Source: Armigeres subalbatus | Taxonomy: Eukaryota; Arthropoda; Insecta; Diptera; Culicidae | Assembly: GCF_024139115.2 (NCBI RefSeq) | Contig: NC_085140.1 | Span: 416,652,283-416,716,282, forward strand | Length of the DNA stretch: 64,000 nt | Direction: 5' to 3' | In this document: piece after piece, positions 58,828 through 64,000 of the stretch | How positions within the stretch are numbered: position 1 is the stretch's first letter | Layout: each line of letters opens with the position of its first letter | Notes under the pieces: generated by a model | What the model saw: the letters and a program-made list of their open reading frames with translations, nothing else | The model's database searches: none | What the model was told of the DNA's origin: nothing | Position numbers and translations under genes: made by a program

Positions 58828-60250
58828 GCAACTGAACTTTGAATTGACGTAACATGCTGAGCAATCTCGGCAGTCTGATTACTGTAAGTAGATTATTCCT
58901 ACACAACCTTGTAACCGGCTGCGTTGAAAAACAAACAAACAAATCGCTTCCGGCAATCGTATTACCCAATCTTATCGTACTGCAGTATACATTGCCCTAG
59001 TTTCCGTAACTATTGCATCTGCATTCAGCAGATTTCCGTTTTCTTCCAATCTTGCGAGATGGTTTCGGTTCGGCTCTTTTTATGATATGCTAATTGACCT
59101 GATTATCGCATTATCGCTGCAGAATACTTTTATTTTACCCTCTTACTATTATAGTAACAAAAAAAGTGACGTAGGGCGCCATTTGTTTTGTGTTTTAATT
59201 TTTTAGTTTCCCTAATGACTTAAACTCTTAAACTCTGCATGTGTTGAATACTTTTTATCTTGTATCATCTATCTGGCTCAAAAATTATGTTGATTCATGA
59301 TTTTAATATTTGGCGTTTGATGTTGGGTTGATTGATGATGGATTTCACATTTAAATAGAAGCTATGTGGAATACTTTTTGAAGGAAAAATTTGTAATAAA
59401 AATATCCTATAATATATTTTTGCTATGCTTCAGTATTATCAGTAAAAGTTATACTATATTTCTATGTTCAAATCGGTATATTAAAAATTGATTCTTAAGT
59501 CACATTTTTATATTTCAGTAGCACAATGCATCAATAAAACCTTGAGGCACTGGAAGCGCTTCCTGTCAATATTTTCGTCTGTTCCCGTTTTTCTCATTTT
59601 GGATTGGAAAGCTTGTGCCAATCAACGATGTACCAATTTTACCAACACATTGTGATTTTTTTTTCATTTAAAGCCATTGTCAGCTGGTTGGTATCGCCCT
59701 CGGCGATAGTCAGTGGCAAACATCAGTGAGTTCATAATTGCCATTATCGGAGCGCGCCGTTGGTTGTACCAGCTTGAGCTTTTGTGAACGTCAGTGAGTA
59801 CATATATGTGCATAGTTACACTATCAGACAAAAGTGAAGGCTGGAACCATGTGACAAGTGAACTGCTGCACCCGAAGAAGGGCCTTGAAAATTGCACGTC
59901 TTTTGTTGGTTTCGAATGTGTGCCGCAGGTTATTCGACATAGTTCAGGTGGATGTTTTATAAATACGGCAGTTTCCTTTTCCCGCTCCTTCACTGCTGAC
60001 GGAACAGAAGCACGATCAGCTGATGGAAGCTATGTGTCCCGTTGTATAGTTGTTTCATGCGCAACTTTTACTTATTAGTACGGTTTTCTTGCGCTTGAGG
60101 CAAACATATTTTCGACGCTTGAGAATGGAAACATATTTCATTGCTAGATTTAGGTCGTCAATGACAATCAACGAAAATTTACGATATTTATAATATAGAT
60201 CACTGGCATTCGTTTTTAAACTAAACTTCATAATTGCTGACGAATTGCAC
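58828..60250. other. Intergenic interval; GC-richer segment at 59670-60070
   Basis: No gene recognised. 59670-60070 stands out as non-repetitive and GC-richer, with a 94-codon open frame from 59794 that has no recognisable motif. It could be an untranslated or regulatory exon. Confidence 0.3.
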
Positions 60251-60253
60251 ACT

Positions 60254-60635
60254 CAGGGCTGGTAGTGAGTCTAGTCACTAAAAAGTAAAAAGTCACTATT
60301 TTTTTGGGGTATCCAAATTGTCAAGACGAGACCCGAACAGAAGTTTTGCTTCTACTAGGACCAATACTTAAAAGAACAAGTCTATGTTGACCACTTGAAC
60401 ACTATTCATTTTAGTATTGTGACAGCTAGCAGATTTTCAAAATTTATGTTTTTGCATAGATTTCCCTTTTTCCCTTATACATTGTCATTTACCCGTCAGT
60501 CTATCAATAATTAACCAAGAAAATAGTGGAAGTTCTAAAATTTAATACATTTAAAACGCACCATAAAGGCCACTATTTGCATACAAAAGTCACTAAAGTC
60601 ACTATTTTGAACGACACTCATCGCTATCAGCTCTG
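60254..60635. mobile_element. hAT-like MITE, ~380 bp
   Basis: The left end CAGGGCTGGTAGTGAGT and the complement of the right end (CAGAGCTGATAGCGATGAGT) match with few changes. AAAGTCACTATTTT lies inside both ends. An 8-bp duplication is not clear (tgcacact against tacactgc). Confidence 0.55.
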
Positions 60636-60889
60636 TACACTGCACACTGGTGTCGATTTTACATAGTTTGTTCCTGATTGTTTTGGCCCTTTGGATTCAA
60701 TAAAACATTCAGCCGACCCAAAATCGAGTAAAAATCAGGTGGTATTAAACGCCATGATTTTTTACTGGAATCGTGTACACTCAACCCTTTTTTACGTCAT
60801 CTATTGGGGGGACGTAAACCGAATGTGACGTAAAAAGAATTTTTGCAAAAATTTTCGCTTAATTTATTGATCGTATACTTTTAAATATA

Positions 60890-61985
60890 TTCACTTGCGT
60901 CTTACATGAGTTATTGTAACATCTGTCCAAATCCATATAAGATGTTATAAGATCTCCAATTTGTCCTGGAGTTTGAATCAAATGGTCTACCGAATCAACC
61001 AAGGCTTCCAAGATGTCCCCAGCCGTGGTGTCAACCCAATTTTGTCTTCTGAGTATTTGTCTTTCACTAACGTCTCAAGTACAGGCATATGAGATGTTGT
61101 AAGATCTCCAAATTTTCCTGAAGTTTAAATCAAATGGTCTACCGAATCAACCAAGCCTTCATGATGTCCTAAGCCGTGGTATCAACTCAATTATGTTCTC
61201 CGAGTATTTATCTTTCATTTGCGTCTTAAAACAAGAGGTGTTGTAGAATATCCAAATTTTCCTGGAGTTTGAATCAAATGGTCTAATGAATCAACCAAGA
61301 CTTCCATGGTGCCCCTAGCCGCGGTATCAACCCAATTATGTCCTCCGATTATTTGTCTTTCACTTACGTCTCAAATCCAGGCATGTAAGATGTTTAAAGT
61401 TCTCCAAATTGTCCTGGAGTTTGAATCATATAGTCAACCGAATCAAACAAGGCTTTCATGATGTCTTCAGTCGCGGTATCAACTCAATTATAATTCCTGA
61501 GTCTTGGAGACCTTACAACATTTTATACGCCCAGATTTAAGACGCAAGTGAAAGACATATACTTGAAGGACATATTTGGGTTGTTACCACGGCTGGGACA
61601 TCATGGATGCCTTGGTTGATTCGGCAGACCATTTGATTCAAACTCAAGAGCAATTTGGAGATCTTAGAACAACTCATACTCCTGAATTATAGACTTGAGC
61701 GAAAGACAAATCCTTGGTGAACATAATGATGTTGATACCGCGGCTGGGGACATCATGGAAGCCTTGGTTGGTTCGGCAGACAATTTGATTCAAACTCCAG
61801 AACGATTTGAAGACTTTACAACATCTCATATGCCTGGATTTGAGACGCAAGTGAAAGACAAATACGTGGAGGACATAATAGGGTTGTTACCGCGGCTGGG
61901 GACATCAGGAAAGACTTGGTTTATTCAATAGACCATTTGATTCAAATTCCAGGACAATTTGGAGATCTTAGAACAACTCATATGC
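60890..61985. repeat. ~150-bp repeat in two arrays of opposite orientation
   Basis: Forward units (GAGTTTGAATCAAATGGTCT ... GATGTCC...CCGTGGT) start near 60967, 61119, 61255 and 61405. Reversed units (GACGCAAGTGAAAGACA ... AGACCATTTGATTCAAA) run at about 61530-61985 with about three copies and a remnant at 62215-62270. The element is therefore a large imperfect palindrome. Confidence 0.8.
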
Positions 61986-61988
61986 CTA

Positions 61989-62206
61989 CACACTTAAAAT
62001 AAATCGCAGATTTCTGTGAAATTTCACTGAAATCTCAACAGCAGAACTGTTCGGTAAAAATTTTACAGATTTTTTGGTGGTTTTGACAGTTGAACAAAGG
62101 AAAATACCGCAGAAAATCGGTGAAATAATTACCGAACAAATCTGCTGTTGAGATTTCGGTGAATTGAAGCAAAATTCACCGAAATCTGTGAAATGATTTA
62201 AGTGTG
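61989..62206. mobile_element. 218-bp TA-flanked MITE
   Basis: CACACTTAAA...CAGATTTCTGTGAA left and ...TTCACCGAAATCTGTG...TTTAAGTGTG right. TA on both sides (61987-61988 and 62207-62208). It interrupts the reversed array. Confidence 0.8.
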
Positions 62207-62269
62207 TACATTTGAGATGCAAGTGAAAGACAAATTTTCGGAGGACATATTTGGGATGAAACCGCGGCT

Positions 62270-63090
62270 TAGGAGTCTAGGGAATTCTTGAATGACCTGG
62301 AAAGGAACGGCTCTTAGGGCATATTGAGCTCGGTTTAACAGATCATATAGGCAGTGGTGGAAATACTCGCTTCACGAGTAAGAAAAGAGTGTAATTGGGT
62401 CTACAAAAAATGCCACACTCGCGCGAACCTACTGCCTACAATTTTCTGATGCTTGCTTTGTTCGCGAGTACGGGCAGAGCAAAGTAAAAAAGCAGGGCAG
62501 TATTTTGTTGGGGAGTAAAAATCACGGTCGCGATTATTTGTGCTTATTTCGGTTATTCAATGGATAAATTTCACTTGTGATAAACACAATAACTATAAAC
62601 AAAGGTGTTCTTGCTCGAACACCTCGAACATCCGTGATAAACATGTTCCGAAGTTGTTTTATGACATTTGGCAAATTAACCCGAATGATTCGCGAAGCTT
62701 CACGAACATTTTTCGGGGTTCGTTTTTCTGTTTTCTCTGCGAGTAGTAGGTAGGCAAGAAAAAGGTAAAACAAGTGTTCGCGAGTATTTTGCATTGCCTA
62801 CTCCTCGTTTTGTGAACAAGGTTCACAGATTTCCACCACTGCATATAGGGCATAAACCATTTTTAAAAAGAGATAACAGCCCTCCGGTCACGCGGGTAGA
62901 CCTCAAGACCTATACTCCAGGGAGTTTTTGGGTGATCTGGAACGGAATTTGGTTCAATATATCAAATAGGGCATACACCATTATAAAAAAGAGATAACAT
63001 CTTTTTCGTTACGCTTGTAGACCTTAGGTCATTGGTTACGCGTGTAGACTCCAGGAAATTCTTGAATGACCTGGAATGGAACAATTGTTG
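62270..63090. repeat. Degenerate ~150-170 bp repeat, locus 2 (split by a hAT MITE)
   Basis: AGGGAATTCTTGAATGACCT, AGGGCATA.ACCATT and AAAAAGAGATAACA words recur two to three times, matching the repeat at 40779-41260. Confidence 0.6.
62352..62841. mobile_element. 490-bp hAT MITE
   Basis: CAGTGGTGGAAAT and ATTTCCACCACTG are perfect inverted ends with the 8-bp duplication catatagg (62344-62351 and 62842-62849). Subterminal CTCGC/GCGAG words recur. Non-coding. Confidence 0.92.
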
Positions 63091-63387
63091 AAGGCAAATG
63101 ATGAATATAAAAAGCATCTACTTTGTTCTTTGGGTTTTTAAGAGTGCCTTCTTATAGGCTTACTTTTGGATGTCATATGTCAATAATGTTTCAAATTCTT
63201 TTTACGTCACGTGCCGTAAAAAGGAGGCCGTAAAACGAAGTGGCGTATAAAAAACTGCCGTAAAAAGAGGGTTGAGTGTATTATGTTCATGATTTTATAA
63301 AATAACAAATGATAAAATTTCATGTTTATGGGAACGGATTTGTTTCTGTGTAAAGCGAATGAACATATCAATTACACCCATTATTTA

Positions 63388-63603
63388 ATTCACCTGTCAT
63401 ACGATGAATTTAGTACTAGGTATTCCATATAATTCCACCACGTTGTAATCTTTACAGATACGTATTTCGACCTCAACTGTAAGGCTGGTTTCAGTGTTTC
63501 GTACTTGACTCGACTTGGCCGACGAGACACTGAAGCCGGCCTTACAATTGAGTTGGAAATACGTATTTGTAAAGACTACAACGTGGTGGAATTAAATGGA
63601 ATA
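63388..63603. mobile_element. Palindromic foldback element with decayed hammerhead-like cores
   Basis: Same family (TTCACCTGTCATACGATG...CAGATACGTATTTCGACCTC). Both cores are mutated: the left reads CTGAAAC and the right CTGAAGC instead of CTGAAGA. Confidence 0.65.
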
Positions 63604-63670
63604 CAGTGTTGACCCGATTTTGTCACACCCGATTTTATCACGTTTTCAACCAGATTTTATCACGTTTTCG
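63604..63670 (+). mobile_element. Possible pogo-like terminus
   Basis: TA|CAGTGTTGACCCGATTTTG, then two more CCCGATTTTATCACG-like words. The style fits a pogo-family inverted end. The partner end is not in the window. Confidence 0.3.
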
Positions 63671-63956
63671 ACTCGAATTTTGAGTCCTTCTTTATATTTT
63701 CGTAAATAATACCGCAAACATCAATAATTTTCGTAAAATTTTACCGCCTGTTGTTTATTTTGAATGACTTCTGAGTATGGATACCGTTCACGCATTTTGC
63801 CTTTACAAGGCATACACTGATACATATTTGTGAAATGAAATGTAAAATTTAAAAAAATCCGATTTGTCACCTGTTATATTTTATTCCTATTTATTATCAT
63901 CAATAGAATAATAATTTCTTACTATTTAAATGTTTCTTTTTTCTTTCTTCTTTCAG

Positions 63957-64000
63957 GTACAGCGAGGTTTAAGTTTGTCATTGCAAACTATGATGATTTT
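63957..64000 (+). CDS. Possible start of a coding exon, cut by window end
   Basis: A long pyrimidine tract (TTTCTTTTTTCTTTCTTCTTTCAG split over 63934-63956) precedes 63957. After two bases the downstream frame reads TARFKFVIANYDDF, open to the last base. The composition and splice acceptor are good, but 44 bases cannot establish a gene. Confidence 0.3.

Larger units (their letters stand above)
60778..63278. mobile_element. 2.5-kb TA-flanked TIR element (Tc1/mariner or pogo style), non-autonomous
   Basis: Left CACTCAACCCTTTTTTACG and right CGTAAAAAGAGGGTTGAGTG are inverted and flanked by TA dinucleotides (60776-60777 and 63279-63280). A second pair (GACGTAAA/TTTACGTCAC) lies inside. No transposase. 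The interior is made of tandem repeats plus two nested MITEs. Confidence 0.75.

Noticed and set aside
60890..61985. CRISPR-like array of ~150-bp repeats
   Set aside because: The DNA is eukaryotic, repeats are long and diverged with no spacers, and both orientations occur between transposon ends.

Overview
The window is eukaryotic genomic DNA. It has spliced genes with canonical GT-AG introns, a ZAD-type C2H2 zinc-finger gene, copia, Jockey-clade and hAT elements, and many copies of a tRNA-derived SINE. The AT-rich, transposon-packed texture and a Juan-like Jockey element suggest a mosquito, most likely Aedes. That species call is inference from repeat types; no alignment was run.

Layout. (a) 1-15120: a ZAD zinc-finger gene (copy A, four exons, first exon cut by the window edge), then about 2 kb of non-repetitive downstream sequence ending in a conserved splice donor. 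A 4.5 kb Jockey-clade element (5519-10053) and a 4.2 kb copia element (10848-15089) interrupt this copy. (b) 15121-20567: small LINE fragments, a SINE, a candidate inverted-repeat element, and a 1008-bp tandem duplication that leaves an extra exon 1-2 pair of the zinc-finger gene. (c) 20568-29471: a second, nearly identical zinc-finger gene (copy C) and the same downstream sequence. It lacks the Jockey and copia insertions but carries its own MITE, SINE and a 2.06 kb retroposed unit. Each duplicate therefore preserves the other's empty insertion sites. (d) 29472-47090: transposon debris, including SINEs, degenerate tandem repeats, an RT-bearing LINE inserted into a probable BEL/Pao remnant, and several copies of a foldback repeat with hammerhead-ribozyme-like cores. 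(e) 47098-51303: a 4.2 kb array of 10/11-bp units, C-rich on + and G-rich on -. (f) 51304-60250: a SINE with a hexanucleotide tail, then a 6.2 kb hAT-type element with GC-rich subterminal repeats and another hAT element nested inside. (g) 60254-63603: more TIR elements, one holding inverted arrays of a ~150-bp repeat. (h) The last 44 bases may be the start of a coding exon.

The only intact-looking protein genes are the two zinc-finger copies, probably DNA-binding nuclear proteins (586 aa each, about six substitutions apart by eye). All transposon ORFs examined are frameshifted, truncated or internally deleted. Coordinates of repeats come from reading the sequence by eye, and internal boundaries may be off by a few bases.
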